Shown: positions 1 to 8,817, counted from the first letter of the stretch. The stretch: 64,000 nt of DNA from Taibaiella sp965229095 (GCA_965229095.1 OZ245855.1:5244230-5308229), one strand, 5' to 3'. Numbers and translations are program-made. Notes: a model not told the origin generated them from the letters alone.

Positions 1-934
1 TTTTATCATAAACACTTTCGTGTACAATGAGACGACGGGTAGAAGTACAACGTTGCCCTGCGGTACCTACAGCGCCAAATACAGTACCCATTAATACCAT
101 GTTCAGGTCCGAGTGCTCTGATACAATTACTGCATTGTTTCCGCCCAGCTCCAGGATGGTATTGCCGAAACGACCGGCTACTACCTGGGATACGTGACGG
201 CCAATACGGGTAGAGCCTGTGAAGGATACCAATGGGATGCGTTTATCGTTATTGATGAGGTCGCCGGATGCATTGCCGATTACCAGGCAGCTTACGCCTT
301 CCGGTACATTATTCCTTTTCAGGACGTCGGCTATAATGTTTTGGCAGGCAATGGCGCAAAGCGGTGTTTTGGAGCTGGGTTTCCAGATACAAACATCACC
401 ACAAACCCAGGCTATTGCTGCATTCCAGCTCCATACGGCCACAGGGAAGTTAAAGGCACTGATAATACCAACAATACCCAATGGATGCCATTGCTCGTAC
501 ATGCGGTGTTGTGGACGTTCGCTATGCATGGTAAGGCCGTATAGCTGGCGGGAAAGACCTACTGCAAAATCGCAGATGTCGATCATTTCCTGTACTTCTC
601 CAAGACCTTCCTGCAGGCTTTTTCCCATTTCATAAGAAACGAGGGCGCCCAGGGAGTTTTTCTTTTTGCGTAATTCTTCGCCTATCTGGCGTACCACTTC
701 GCCGCGTTTTGGAGCAGGCCAGCTGCGCCATTCTTTGAAGGCAGCTTCTGCCTTGTCCATCACTTTCTGGAATGTCTTCTCTGTAGCTTCATCGGTGGAT
801 GCGATAAGCTTGCCATCCACGGGAGAATAGGAATCCAGTTGCTTGCCACCGCCTTTCATCCATTTTACACCGGTTGAAGCGCCGGAATTCATTTTTTCAA
901 TACCTAAATCAGACAGAATCTTTTTAGTATTCAT
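1..934 (-). CDS. Aldehyde dehydrogenase, ALDH7 (antiquitin) type, 3' end outside window
   Basis: NAD(P)+-dependent oxidation of an aldehyde to the acid. Family members typically act on alpha-aminoadipic semialdehyde in lysine breakdown or on related semialdehydes. About 311 codons are visible, reading leftward from an ATG at 934; the C-terminal third lies outside the window. The general-base Glu is seen in ELGGNN (about residue 262) and the catalytic Cys in GTAGQRCTS (about residue 296). The wording ELGGNNA plus GTAGQRCTSTRRL fits ALDH7 rather than the betaine or succinate-semialdehyde groups. A TACCTTTG -7 box lies about 32 nt upstream. Whether the substrate is aminoadipate semialdehyde is inference; no lysine-pathway neighbour is present. 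Confidence 0.93.
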   Translation of the reverse strand, partial: MNTKKILSDLGIEKMNSGASTGVKWMKGGGKQLDSYSPVDGKLIASTDEATEKTFQKVMDKAEAAFKEWRSWPAPKRGEVVRQIGEELRKKKNSLGALVSYEMGKSLQEGLGEVQEMIDICDFAVGLSRQLYGLTMHSERPQHRMYEQWHPLGIVGIISAFNFPVAVWSWNAAIAWVCGDVCIWKPSSKTPLCAIACQNIIADVLKRNNVPEGVSCLVIGNASGDLINNDKRIPLVSFTGSTRIGRHVSQVVAGRFGNTILELGGNNAVIVSEHSDLNMVLMGTVFGAVGTAGQRCTSTRRLIVHESVYDK

Positions 935-966
935 ATAAGTGTTTAAAGTTTTCAGATTTTGCGGTG

Positions 967-974
967 CAAAGGTA
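967..974 (-). promoter_or_regulatory. -7 promoter box of the aldehyde dehydrogenase
   Basis: On the minus strand it reads TACCTTTG, a perfect match to the Bacteroidota -7 consensus TAnnTTTG, 32 nt before the ATG at 934. Confidence 0.6.
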
Positions 975-1062
975 AGTATAATGGCAGGATATGCGGGTGT
1001 TTAAATTTATGGATAAAAATGATATGGTTATCCGTAAAATACGATCTTCAGGGCTTTTAATG

Positions 1063-1090
1063 CGAAACGCGCAGCTTGCTGCGCGTTTCG
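1063..1090 (-). terminator. Hairpin downstream of the S9 peptidase
   Basis: A perfect 13-bp stem (arms 1063-1075 and 1078-1090) around TT starts a few bases past the stop codon of the peptidase gene. The trailing minus-strand bases are not strongly T-rich, so it may be a processing or stabilising hairpin rather than a classical terminator. Confidence 0.6.
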
Positions 1091-1094
1091 AGGC

Positions 1095-3251
1095 TTATTT
1101 CTTAAGGAAGTTGTCGAAGTAGTCTGTTATTTTTTGCATCAGGTGTACCCTGTCTTTACCGAGGACATTGTGCTCATGGCCGGGATATACGAAATAATCC
1201 AACTGAACACCATTGTCGACGCAGGCCTTAATAAATCGCATGGAGTGTTGCCATACGACTACGTTATCTTGTGCTCCGTGTATCATGAGCAATTTGCCTT
1301 GCAAATTTTTGGTTTTGGTCAGCAAGTTATTGTCTTCATAACCTTTGGCATTTTCCTGAGGGGTGTCCATGTACCGTTCGGTGTACATAACTTCGTACAG
1401 GCTCCAATCGATAACCGGACCGCCTGCTACGGCGCATTTGAATACACCGGGATGACGGAGCATCAGCGATGTGGTCATGAAGCCGCCAAAGCTCCAGCCA
1501 TGTACGCCCATACGTTCTGCATCAACAAAAGGCAGGGATTTCAGGTAGTCGACGCCTTTCAACTGATCGTTCATTTCTACTGTTCCCAATTGCCGGAAGG
1601 TCACCTGTTCAAATTTTAACCCCCTGTTGCCGCTGCCTCTTCCATCCATTGTAAATACGATGTACCCGTGTTGTGCCATGTATTCGTACCAAAGGTTACC
1701 GCTTTCGGGGAAGCTGTTGGTGATCAATTGCACATGGGGGCCATTGTAGAGGTAAACGATTACCGGATATTTTTGAGACGGATCAAAGCCGGTAGGGTAT
1801 ATGAGCTTTCCGTAAAGCGGTGTTCCGTCATCGGCTTTAAGGGTTACAGATTCAATTTTGGGCCTTTCATAATTGGCTAAAGGATTGGCTGCCGTTAAAA
1901 TATTCCGGCTCCAATTTTTGTTTGTCGCTTTTACGTCAGCAATGCGGGCAATGTCTTTATTCTGATAACGGTCGATAATATAGGCGCCGTCTGTACTAAC
2001 ATCTGCAAGGTGCAGGCCCGGAGCATTGTCCAGTCTAGATATTTTTCCTGATTGCCAGTTGACGGTATAGATGTGTTTTTCCAGTGCTGATTCTTTGGTG
2101 GCCGTAATGATCAGCTCTTTGTGTGCTGCATCTATGCCTGCAATGTCGTTGACCAGCCAGGCCCCTTGGGTGACCTGGTTTAATAACCGGCCTTCGGTAT
2201 TGTAACGATAGAGGTGCATGTAGCCGTCTCGCTGACTCCACCAAATAAATTCTGTATTACTACCTGGCAGGAAGGTGAGTGCATGCTGCGGCTCTACATA
2301 TTTAGGGTCTCTTTCTTCCAATAGCGTTTTAACGAAAGCTCCTGTCTGGGCATTGTATTGGTTTAACGAAAGATGGTTTTGTGCCCGGTTCAATAAGGCA
2401 ATAAAGATATATTGCTCATCGGGGCTCCAGGTAACGCAAGTAAGGTATTGGTCTTTGGGTTCTCCTGTTTTTATGTATACTGTTTGCCGCGTTATCGGAT
2501 TATAGATACCCAATGTGACCTGGTGAGAGGTGCCGCCGGCCATAGGGTATTTAATGTCGTTATTTTTAGCGGGTGTTTCTCCCCAATCGATTATAGGGTA
2601 ATCATTGACCATACGCTGGTCCATGCGGTAAAATGCCAGTAGGTTGCCTTTAGGGGAGAAAAAAATACCTTTTTCTATGCCAAATTCGTTGCGGTGTACT
2701 GCCTGTCCGTTAATGATATTCTTGTCGGCATCGTTAGTGATATTTTGAGTAGCGCCACGGCTGTCTTTCAGATAGAGGTTGTTGTCTACCGTATAGGCGA
2801 TTTGCTGTGTTTTGTTATCTATGTTTACATTTTCTGCATTGTCGGGCAAGCTTTGCCAACTATTGAATAACCAGTTGCCATTTTGCTTTTGTGCCTTGTA
2901 ATATTTGTTTTCTACAGCGAAATAAAACTGATTTTTATCGATCCAGTGTACTTCGGGAAAGGTCTTTAATGCTTTCTTTGGGAATAGTTGGACATTGATT
3001 TCTTTTAATCTTACCAGGGTATCCACCTTCATTTGTGGTATAATCGTTTTCACTAGCGCGCTATGTTCCGAGGCATCGACGAGGAAGGTGTACTCATGCT
3101 CGCCAGGGATCCAGTTAAGCTGTTTCAAATTTTTAGGGGCAAGGGTTGTCTTCATGCCCAAGGTAGCTTCTTGCATCGTAAAATGCCTCTTTTGAGCAAA
3201 AGCGGTACCACTTATTGTACTGAATAGCAGAAATAATAAACATTTGTTCAT
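1095..3251 (-). CDS. S9 family peptidase, dipeptidyl-peptidase IV-like
   Basis: Secreted serine peptidase of the prolyl-oligopeptidase clan, expected to remove N-terminal dipeptides in the periplasm. The 718 residues start with a clear signal peptide (about 1-19, ending AFAQ). A beta-propeller region follows, containing HRNEFGIEKG, which provides the Glu that binds the substrate amino terminus in DPP-IV-like enzymes. The C-terminal alpha/beta-hydrolase domain has the nucleophile in GWSFGGF (Ser587), an Asp in GAQDN (about 662) and the His in YPGHEH (about 694), so the triad is complete. The length is normal for the family. It is a single-gene unit with its own promoter and a 3' hairpin. The precise substrate preference cannot be read from sequence. 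Confidence 0.93.
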   Translation of the reverse strand: MNKCLLFLLFSTISGTAFAQKRHFTMQEATLGMKTTLAPKNLKQLNWIPGEHEYTFLVDASEHSALVKTIIPQMKVDTLVRLKEINVQLFPKKALKTFPEVHWIDKNQFYFAVENKYYKAQKQNGNWLFNSWQSLPDNAENVNIDNKTQQIAYTVDNNLYLKDSRGATQNITNDADKNIINGQAVHRNEFGIEKGIFFSPKGNLLAFYRMDQRMVNDYPIIDWGETPAKNNDIKYPMAGGTSHQVTLGIYNPITRQTVYIKTGEPKDQYLTCVTWSPDEQYIFIALLNRAQNHLSLNQYNAQTGAFVKTLLEERDPKYVEPQHALTFLPGSNTEFIWWSQRDGYMHLYRYNTEGRLLNQVTQGAWLVNDIAGIDAAHKELIITATKESALEKHIYTVNWQSGKISRLDNAPGLHLADVSTDGAYIIDRYQNKDIARIADVKATNKNWSRNILTAANPLANYERPKIESVTLKADDGTPLYGKLIYPTGFDPSQKYPVIVYLYNGPHVQLITNSFPESGNLWYEYMAQHGYIVFTMDGRGSGNRGLKFEQVTFRQLGTVEMNDQLKGVDYLKSLPFVDAERMGVHGWSFGGFMTTSLMLRHPGVFKCAVAGGPVIDWSLYEVMYTERYMDTPQENAKGYEDNNLLTKTKNLQGKLLMIHGAQDNVVVWQHSMRFIKACVDNGVQLDYFVYPGHEHNVLGKDRVHLMQKITDYFDNFLKK

Positions 3252-3255
3252 GTGC

Positions 3256-3263
3256 CAAAAATA
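3256..3263 (-). promoter_or_regulatory. -7 promoter box of the S9 peptidase, 4 nt from the ATG
   Basis: On the minus strand it reads TATTTTTG (TAnnTTTG). Only 4 nt separate it from the ATG at 3251, so transcription would begin at or next to the start codon. Confidence 0.6.
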
Positions 3264-3346
3264 ATCATGATCGCATAAATATATGGGGTGAATTTAAGGG
3301 TGATTGTAAAAAATGAGCATTTATTATGAATTAAGAATAAAATATG

Positions 3347-3354
3347 TAAATTTG
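3347..3354 (+). promoter_or_regulatory. -7 promoter box of dprA-radC, 3 nt from the ATG
   Basis: Reads TAAATTTG, a perfect TAnnTTTG, ending 3 nt before the ATG at 3358. This placement argues for 3358 rather than the in-frame ATG at 3313 as the dprA start and predicts a leaderless mRNA. Confidence 0.55.
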
Positions 3355-3357
3355 GGT

Positions 3358-4467
3358 ATGGTAAAAGAAAAAGAAGACGAACTTCTTTACAGAATAGCCC
3401 TTACACAAGTAGAACACATCGGCGATCGGAGTGCAAGGCAACTTTTGCAACATTTTGAAACCGCTAAGGAGATATTTTATGCGCCCCCTAAAAGACTTAT
3501 AGCTGCCGGTGGCTTTGGCGGAAAGAAAGTACAAGCATTACGTACTGTAATTGATGAAGCAAAGATCAGAAAAGAGCTGGCATTCATAGGTAAGCATAAT
3601 ATTCAGCCTTTGTTTATTACTGATGAAAGGTATCCCAAGCAATTAAAAGCCTGTCCAGATGCACCAGTACTTCTCTATTACAAAGGTAATATTGATCTTA
3701 ATGAAAGAAAGTTGGTGGCTGTGGTAGGAACCCGTAACAATACAGATTATGGATTACGAGCTACGGAAGAATTGATAGAAGGGTTGCGTGAACAAGATGC
3801 TGTTATCGTTAGCGGTCTTGCTTTCGGTATTGATGTAATTGCTCATCGAAAAGCAGTACAACTCGGAATGTCGACGATAGGAGTAATGGCACATGGTATG
3901 GATATGGTGTATCCATCTCAGCATAAGCATATTACTAAAGAAATGGTGAGAAATGGCGGGTTACTTACGGAGTATCCATCAGGAACAGATCCTGACAGGT
4001 TTAATTTCCCTATGCGTAACCGTATTGTAGCGGGTATGTGCGATGTGACTGTAGTGGTAGAAACTGAAAAGAGGGGAGGAGCCATGATAACGGCAAAGTT
4101 GGCCGCCGGATATAATAAAGATGTTATGGCCTATCCGGGCCGAACTACCGACCGGAAGTCGGATGGTTGCAATTATCTTTTGCGTACACAAATGGCACAA
4201 TTGATAACCGGACCTGAAGATTTGATTGAGATGATGAACTGGGAGCGTGATGTGAAGCCAAAGGTGATGCAGGCCCGCCTATTCCCTAATTTAACAGATA
4301 TAGAAACGAATATAGTTAATGTGCTTGATGGCTCGGAGGGAGTACATATTGATGTACTTTGTTTGAAAACTGGTATTGATGCCGTTCAGCTATCATCTTT
4401 GTTATTGGGTCTTGAGTTGAATGGCTTGGTACGTTCTGTGCCTGGAAAGCGTTACTGCTTGATTTAG
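3358..4467 (+). CDS. dprA: DNA-processing protein DprA
   Basis: Binds incoming single-stranded DNA and loads RecA during natural transformation. Domains in order: an N-terminal helical HhH/SAM-like region (about residues 8-60), the Rossmann-fold DprA core with VVGTRNNTDYG, SGLAFGIDVIAH, the HGMDMVYPSQH turn, FPMRNRIVAGM and GGAMITAKLA, and a C-terminal winged helix (about 300-369) ending near the stop. An in-frame ATG at 3313 would add 15 residues, but a -7 box sits between the two, so 3358 is preferred (369 residues, normal for the family). radC follows after 15 bases on the same strand. DprA also occurs in bacteria not known to be transformable, so competence is inference. Confidence 0.95.
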   Translation: MVKEKEDELLYRIALTQVEHIGDRSARQLLQHFETAKEIFYAPPKRLIAAGGFGGKKVQALRTVIDEAKIRKELAFIGKHNIQPLFITDERYPKQLKACPDAPVLLYYKGNIDLNERKLVAVVGTRNNTDYGLRATEELIEGLREQDAVIVSGLAFGIDVIAHRKAVQLGMSTIGVMAHGMDMVYPSQHKHITKEMVRNGGLLTEYPSGTDPDRFNFPMRNRIVAGMCDVTVVVETEKRGGAMITAKLAAGYNKDVMAYPGRTTDRKSDGCNYLLRTQMAQLITGPEDLIEMMNWERDVKPKVMQARLFPNLTDIETNIVNVLDGSEGVHIDVLCLKTGIDAVQLSSLLLGLELNGLVRSVPGKRYCLI

Positions 4468-4482
4468 TATTAAATATTAAAC

Positions 4483-5190
4483 ATGAGGAATTCTAAGCCC
4501 AAAAGTGAACGGGCTATTAAAAACTGGGCAGAGGAAGACCGGCCAAGGGAAAAGATGTCCCATAAGGGCTCTGAAGCTTTATCCGATTCTGAACTTATCG
4601 CAATATTGATCCAGAGCGGGAATAAGGAGAAATCGGCTGTTGATTTGGCCCGGGAAGTGCTGCAACTTGGCAATCACAATCTCGCGTATCTGGGTAAATT
4701 GGCAATAGCCGATTTTCAAAAGGTGAAAGGTATTGGCGAGGCTCGTGCTATTACTTTAGCTGCTGCATTGGAACTAGGACGCAGACGTCAGCTTAGTGAA
4801 AGTCTTGAGCTGAAAGAAGTGCGGAATAGCAAAACTGCTGCAGAGATACTTATACCTCTTATGAGTGACTTGCCCCAGGAGAAATTCTGCTTGCTGTGTT
4901 TAAGTGCCAGTAATAAGCTTATTCATTACGAATTTGTAAGCTCAGGAGGGCTTACCAGTACTATAGTCGATCCTAAAATAATTTTCAAAGCAGCAATTTT
5001 GTGTCTTGCCACAAAATTGATCATCGCTCATAATCATCCTTCGGGTAATTTAAAACCCAGCGCATCCGATAAAGCGGTCACAGAAAAAATATATAACGGG
5101 ACAAAGGTATTAGGGTTCAATCTAATGGATCACCTCATTATTGCCGACAATAAATATTTCAGTTTTGCGGATAATGGTCTGTTACCATGA
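4483..5190 (+). CDS. radC: RadC family JAB-domain protein
   Basis: JAB/MPN+ metalloprotein traditionally called DNA repair protein RadC; its true reaction is unsettled. The 235 residues have an N-terminal helix-hairpin-helix part (about 30-95, with VKGIGEARA). The C-terminal JAMM-type domain carries the metal ligands in HNHPSG (His183, His185) and Asp196, in the normal spacing HxH(10)D. It lies 15 bases after dprA, so the two are probably co-transcribed, and it faces cinA convergently. In some Gram-positive bacteria radC is induced with competence genes. Confidence 0.95.
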   Translation: MRNSKPKSERAIKNWAEEDRPREKMSHKGSEALSDSELIAILIQSGNKEKSAVDLAREVLQLGNHNLAYLGKLAIADFQKVKGIGEARAITLAAALELGRRRQLSESLELKEVRNSKTAAEILIPLMSDLPQEKFCLLCLSASNKLIHYEFVSSGGLTSTIVDPKIIFKAAILCLATKLIIAHNHPSGNLKPSASDKAVTEKIYNGTKVLGFNLMDHLIIADNKYFSFADNGLLP

Positions 5191-5235
5191 GATTACAATC
5201 AGTGGCAGTATTTTAATTGAGAATTACGTGCTTTT

Positions 5236-6483
5236 TTATTGTTCTTGTACAAATAAACGGATCATATCCAGGGCTGCATTGGCGGCGAGTTCTTTATTGC
5301 GTAGTCTGTCGTAAAAGAAATTAAACTTGCGAACAAGAACCTTGTTTTTATCAGCTATTGCCATCCACACTAGCCCAACGGGTTTTTCTGCTGTCGCGCC
5401 ACCAGGCCCCAATATACCAGATATGGAAAGTGCAATATCCGATTGAAGCGCTATTCGGGCCTCCTGTGCCATTTGCCTTACAGTGGCTTCACTTACTGCC
5501 CCATCAGTTTCCAATACCTGCCCGGGAACTTTCAGTAGTCGTTCCTTAACATCATTTGCATAGCTTACAATGGAACCCTTGAAAAAAGCAGAGCTGCCCG
5601 GAACATTAGTGATCCTGTTGGCTACATAACCTCCCGTACAGCTTTCTGCCAGGCCCAGGGTAAGACGGTGTTCCGTCAGCGTACGTGTTACGACTTCTTC
5701 AAGCGGTATGTCTTCCGAAGCGGCAATGATATTGCCTAATCGTCGTTGGATAAGCTCTGCCCTGATGTTTACTTCAGCTTGCAAAGTTTCTTTGTCTGCC
5801 CCTTCTGTTGTCAGTCTCAGCTTTACAAATCCCGGTGTGGGTAGATAAGCCAGGTGAATGTGTGGCGGAAGGGCTGTTTCTATATCCTCGATCTTGTCGG
5901 CAATAAAGCTTTCTCCTACGCCTACTGCGATTAGTGTTTTATGAATGATGTGCTGCCCGGTAAATCTTTCCATAAGCCTGGGCATTACTTCCTCGCTTAC
6001 GATCGTTTGCATCTCAAACGGTACACCAGGTAGGGAGATAATGATACAATCTTCCTGCTCAAACCACATGCCTGGTGCGGTACCCAGGCGGTTGAAAAGG
6101 ACTTTGCAATTGTCGGGTACTTCGGCTTGTTTTAAGTTGCGTTCCAGGAATGGACGGTTACGTTTGGAAAATATTTGCTTTACGTGCTCCAATACTGTTT
6201 CATTGACCACAAGCTTTGCTCCGAAATAGTCGGCGAGCATGGGTTTGGTAATGTCATCGGCCGTAGGTCCCAAGCCACCGGTAAGAAAGATAACATCTGC
6301 ATATGGTATCGATTCATTCAAAGCTTCAGTAATGGCGTTGCGTTCATCACCTACTGCAATACGTCTTTTTACATTGATTCCCACCTGGTTCAACTTCTGG
6401 GCTATCCAGGCAGAATTGGTATCGATGGTCTGGCCTATAAGCAATTCGTCGCCTATAGTGATAATAATAGATTGGTAAGACAA
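5236..6483 (-). CDS. cinA: CinA family protein (nicotinamide-nucleotide amidase)
   Basis: CinA combines an N-terminal molybdopterin-binding-like (COG1058) pyrophosphatase domain (about 1-170; GDELLIGQTIDTN, LTGGLGPTADDITK) with a C-terminal PncC-type domain that deamidates nicotinamide mononucleotide (about 255-415; AESCTGG and SGILGPGGA). Both domains look intact in 415 residues. The start codon is TTG at 6481-6483: an in-frame TAA lies 6 nt upstream and the conserved first strand (IIITIGDELLIG) begins within five residues, so no other start fits. A TATCTTTG -7 box lies at 6499-6506. The gene converges on dprA-radC. Confidence 0.95.
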   Translation of the reverse strand: MSYQSIIITIGDELLIGQTIDTNSAWIAQKLNQVGINVKRRIAVGDERNAITEALNESIPYADVIFLTGGLGPTADDITKPMLADYFGAKLVVNETVLEHVKQIFSKRNRPFLERNLKQAEVPDNCKVLFNRLGTAPGMWFEQEDCIIISLPGVPFEMQTIVSEEVMPRLMERFTGQHIIHKTLIAVGVGESFIADKIEDIETALPPHIHLAYLPTPGFVKLRLTTEGADKETLQAEVNIRAELIQRRLGNIIAASEDIPLEEVVTRTLTEHRLTLGLAESCTGGYVANRITNVPGSSAFFKGSIVSYANDVKERLLKVPGQVLETDGAVSEATVRQMAQEARIALQSDIALSISGILGPGGATAEKPVGLVWMAIADKNKVLVRKFNFFYDRLRNKELAANAALDMIRLFVQEQ

Positions 6484-6498
6484 TGGTTAATGTTTTTG

Positions 6499-6506
6499 CA
6501 AAGATA
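6499..6506 (-). promoter_or_regulatory. -7 promoter box of cinA
   Basis: On the minus strand it reads TATCTTTG (TAnnTTTG), 15 nt before the TTG start at 6483. Confidence 0.6.
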
Positions 6507-6538
6507 AAAGGCCGGTATAATATGGAGCATGGATAAAA

Positions 6539-7492
6539 TCAATAATCGAATTTGGCGGAGAAGCTTACTTTTTCCCTGCCCTTGGTAAAAGCATACCAGT
6601 TGCCCCTGTAGCTGATATAATTGGGTAGCAGATGTTCTCCTATCTGTTGCAGGTCTACGTGAATCACTACATCAAAATCGTAGGCTACAGTATTGTAGGA
6701 TAATGCATAGTCCCTTGAAACGATAGAATAGTCTGACTGGCGGAACCAGGTTTTGAATTGTTTGTACACGACATCACGGGCAAACTCTTTCTTGGGCGTT
6801 GCTTCAAACATATAACAAGGTACTCCGTTCTTATCTTCTATCGCAAGGCGGAAGTCGTACATTTTAGCGATATCGGGATCAAAAATGGCAGATTTGTTGC
6901 CCATAAACGGTATGCCCGATATGCGGCTGCCCGGATTGAACATTAATTGTTTCAGCTTGGCTTTGTTTTTTTCCAAACCGCCTTTCTCATTTGCTGATTT
7001 CTCCAATTGTCCTTTGACAATATTGTTTTCGCCACACACTTTACCTGTTGTGAAGAAAAGAGAGGCATACATCTCCGCAGTGTAATAGTTGTATTCCTTT
7101 TTCCTGTTGTAAAAGTCACCCGTTACTTTTTCGTCCAGCACATTCATTGTACGGCAGCCATTGCGGGCTATCTGTTTTGTCTCACTGTTTAACGAAGCTT
7201 TTATTTTATTCCCCTTTTTCTCAAATATCCTGATGTCATTCTCCGCATTGTAGGTTACCAGGTGCATTGTTCTGAAAGCTTTATAGAAAGTGGTATCGTT
7301 CTTGACCCGTTCGATAAATTCTTTAATATCGAAGCCTTTGGATGAAGCATTAATAATTACTTCGTCAATCAGGATAGGAGCAAAATAGGAATTGGTATCA
7401 AGTACCTGGGATTTGGCCGGGAAATAACAGATGGTTAGTATTACCAATGGAAAAGCAAGACGGAACAATATTTTTTTATACAGGGAAAGCAT
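6539..7492 (-). CDS. Secreted protein of unknown function
   Basis: I do not recognise a named family. The 317 residues begin with a signal peptide or N-terminal membrane segment (about 10-30, ending PAKSQ). The rest is a soluble, basic, beta-rich chain with no catalytic motif that I can identify. The C-terminal half (EDKNGVPCYMFEATP, then TWFRQSDYSIVSRDYAL and FDVVIHVDL) reads like the curved beta-sheet of LolA/outer-membrane lipoprotein-sorting relatives common in Bacteroidota, but this is only a resemblance. It lies 43 bases after ispD on the same strand and upstream of cinA, which has its own promoter. A periplasmic location is inferred from the signal peptide. Confidence 0.7.
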   Translation of the reverse strand: MLSLYKKILFRLAFPLVILTICYFPAKSQVLDTNSYFAPILIDEVIINASSKGFDIKEFIERVKNDTTFYKAFRTMHLVTYNAENDIRIFEKKGNKIKASLNSETKQIARNGCRTMNVLDEKVTGDFYNRKKEYNYYTAEMYASLFFTTGKVCGENNIVKGQLEKSANEKGGLEKNKAKLKQLMFNPGSRISGIPFMGNKSAIFDPDIAKMYDFRLAIEDKNGVPCYMFEATPKKEFARDVVYKQFKTWFRQSDYSIVSRDYALSYNTVAYDFDVVIHVDLQQIGEHLLPNYISYRGNWYAFTKGREKVSFSAKFDY

Positions 7493-7535
7493 GGCGGAGT
7501 TACATGGTGGTTAAAGGCTCTACAGAAATAACAAA

Positions 7536-8222
7536 CTATTCAGAACTAAGTTGCTGCATGAACGCCTCGGCTACCAGAATGTCTTCAGGTGTGGTAATCT
7601 TTATGTTTCTTTTTGATCCTTCTACGAGATGTACAGGCATATTACTGTTTTCCATTACTGTTGCTTCGTCGGTAAAGGCCTGCTGGTATTCCTGTTCAAA
7701 AGCTTTTCTGATCAGCGCCGACCTAAAGGTTTGAGGGGTTTGTATTATCCGAAGCTCCTCCCTGTTTATGGCTGCAAAATCTGTGCCATTCCATTGGCGG
7801 ATACTGTCGGTTAGTGGAATACAGGGTATAGCGCTGCCGTTGTTTACGGCTCCTTCGTAACAGCGCAGCAGCAATGCCGGATCTATTAAGGGCCTTACTG
7901 CATCATGAATAAATACAATGCCTTCTTCCTCTATGGCGCTCAGGCCGTTTTGCACACTATGAAACCTGGTGTCGCCACCTTTTACCACGATAAGGTCGAT
8001 TCTTTCCTCGAATGCTTGCAGTAGCATATTGCTGTAGCTGATATGTTCTTCGGGAAGCACTAATATGATCTTTATGCCGGGAAATGTATCTATAAACGTT
8101 TTAGCCGCATAGTATAGTATGGGCTTGCCCATTAACGGCAAAAATTGTTTGGGTAAGGCCGATCCCATTCTCAGCCCCTTACCGCCGGCAACCAGGATCA
8201 ATGTTGTGGATAGTGTTTCCAA
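7536..8222 (-). CDS. ispD: 2-C-methyl-D-erythritol 4-phosphate cytidylyltransferase
   Basis: Third step of the non-mevalonate isoprenoid pathway: MEP plus CTP gives CDP-methylerythritol. The 228 residues show the CTP-binding start LVAGGKGLRMG, the PKQFLPLMGKPIL segment, IHDAVRPLID, a TDSIR segment, QTPQTFR and the terminal PEDILVAEA. All are expected for IspD at normal length. The start is a TTG at 8220-8222: no in-frame ATG lies upstream before the promoter, and the conserved first strand (LILVAGGKG) begins eight residues in. A TATCTTTG -7 box lies at 8254-8261. The gene is separated from the upstream small secreted protein by a strong hairpin. Confidence 0.96.
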   Translation of the reverse strand: METLSTTLILVAGGKGLRMGSALPKQFLPLMGKPILYYAAKTFIDTFPGIKIILVLPEEHISYSNMLLQAFEERIDLIVVKGGDTRFHSVQNGLSAIEEEGIVFIHDAVRPLIDPALLLRCYEGAVNNGSAIPCIPLTDSIRQWNGTDFAAINREELRIIQTPQTFRSALIRKAFEQEYQQAFTDEATVMENSNMPVHLVEGSKRNIKITTPEDILVAEAFMQQLSSE

Positions 8223-8253
8223 TCTTGCGCTTGTTGAATAACCAGGAAAGCAG

Positions 8254-8261
8254 CAAAGATA
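8254..8261 (-). promoter_or_regulatory. -7 promoter box of ispD
   Basis: On the minus strand it reads TATCTTTG (TAnnTTTG), 31 nt before the TTG start. Confidence 0.6.
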
Positions 8262-8266
8262 AGCAG

Positions 8267-8306
8267 CAACAATAAGCGCCGGAAATTATTCCGGCGCTTA
8301 TTGTTG
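8267..8306 (-). terminator. Rho-independent-type hairpin after the small secreted protein gene
   Basis: Perfect 18-bp inverted repeat (8267-8284 and 8289-8306) with a 4-nt loop and a GC-rich core, placed 19 bases past the stop codon at 8325. It insulates that gene from ispD, whose promoter begins just beyond. Confidence 0.8.
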
Positions 8307-8324
8307 TATTCGTTATATCAGAGT

Positions 8325-8768
8325 TTATTTTACTGCGGCAGGTGCTGCTTTCACATCTGCGGCTCTTGAAGGTACATATCCTTCGGATAGAGCCTGTTTC
8401 CTTCTTTCCTTAAGCGCTTCATATTTTTGATTCTGCTCTGCAGTGAAGATTGCTTTAAGCTGACTGTCTGTTTCTTGTCTTAGTACACCACGACCTTTGT
8501 TTTCCTGGGCTTCTTTCAGAAAAATAGCATGTACTTTTTGTTTCTGATCCTCTGTAAAAGATAATTCTTTATTCAACCTTTCTGTTTTCCTTTGTGCTAT
8601 TGTTTCGGGTTCCAGGCGGTTCACGTTGGCTGTATTGTCAGCAGCAGCTCTTGATTGCTTGGCTTCGCCCTGTTTTACCTGGGCCTGGGGGCTTTGTTGT
8701 ATGTCCTGGGCGAATGCTGCAGAAAACCCGATAAGGGCAACGCCCGCTACGAAAAGTACTTTTTTCAT
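8325..8768 (-). CDS. Small secreted protein, Spy/CpxP-like helical
   Basis: A 147-residue protein with a signal peptide (about 1-20, ending AAFAQ), a low-complexity Ala/Gln-rich stretch, then a charged helical region (about 55-130). That region includes LSFTEDQKQKVHAIFLKEAQE and LKAIFTAEQNQKYEALKERRKQ. The paired LTxxQ-like segments (SFTEDQ and FTAEQ) resemble the Spy/CpxP periplasmic chaperone family, and many Bacteroidota small secreted proteins share this layout. Chaperone activity is inference. It stands alone between a TAACTTTG -7 box and a strong terminator hairpin. Confidence 0.8.
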   Translation of the reverse strand: MKKVLFVAGVALIGFSAAFAQDIQQSPQAQVKQGEAKQSRAAADNTANVNRLEPETIAQRKTERLNKELSFTEDQKQKVHAIFLKEAQENKGRGVLRQETDSQLKAIFTAEQNQKYEALKERRKQALSEGYVPSRAADVKAAPAAVK

Positions 8769-8817
8769 CTTATTTCAAATTTTATTATTGGACAATGATT
8801 GCTGGTAATGGTTTAAC

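Noticed and set aside
194..635. Two overlapping open frames on the plus strand at the left edge
   Set aside because: They lie inside the aldehyde dehydrogenase gene on the minus strand, which has both catalytic residues.
3313..3357. Upstream ATG at 3313 as the dprA start
   Set aside because: A perfect -7 box lies between this ATG and the one at 3358, and the extra residues are not part of the DprA fold.
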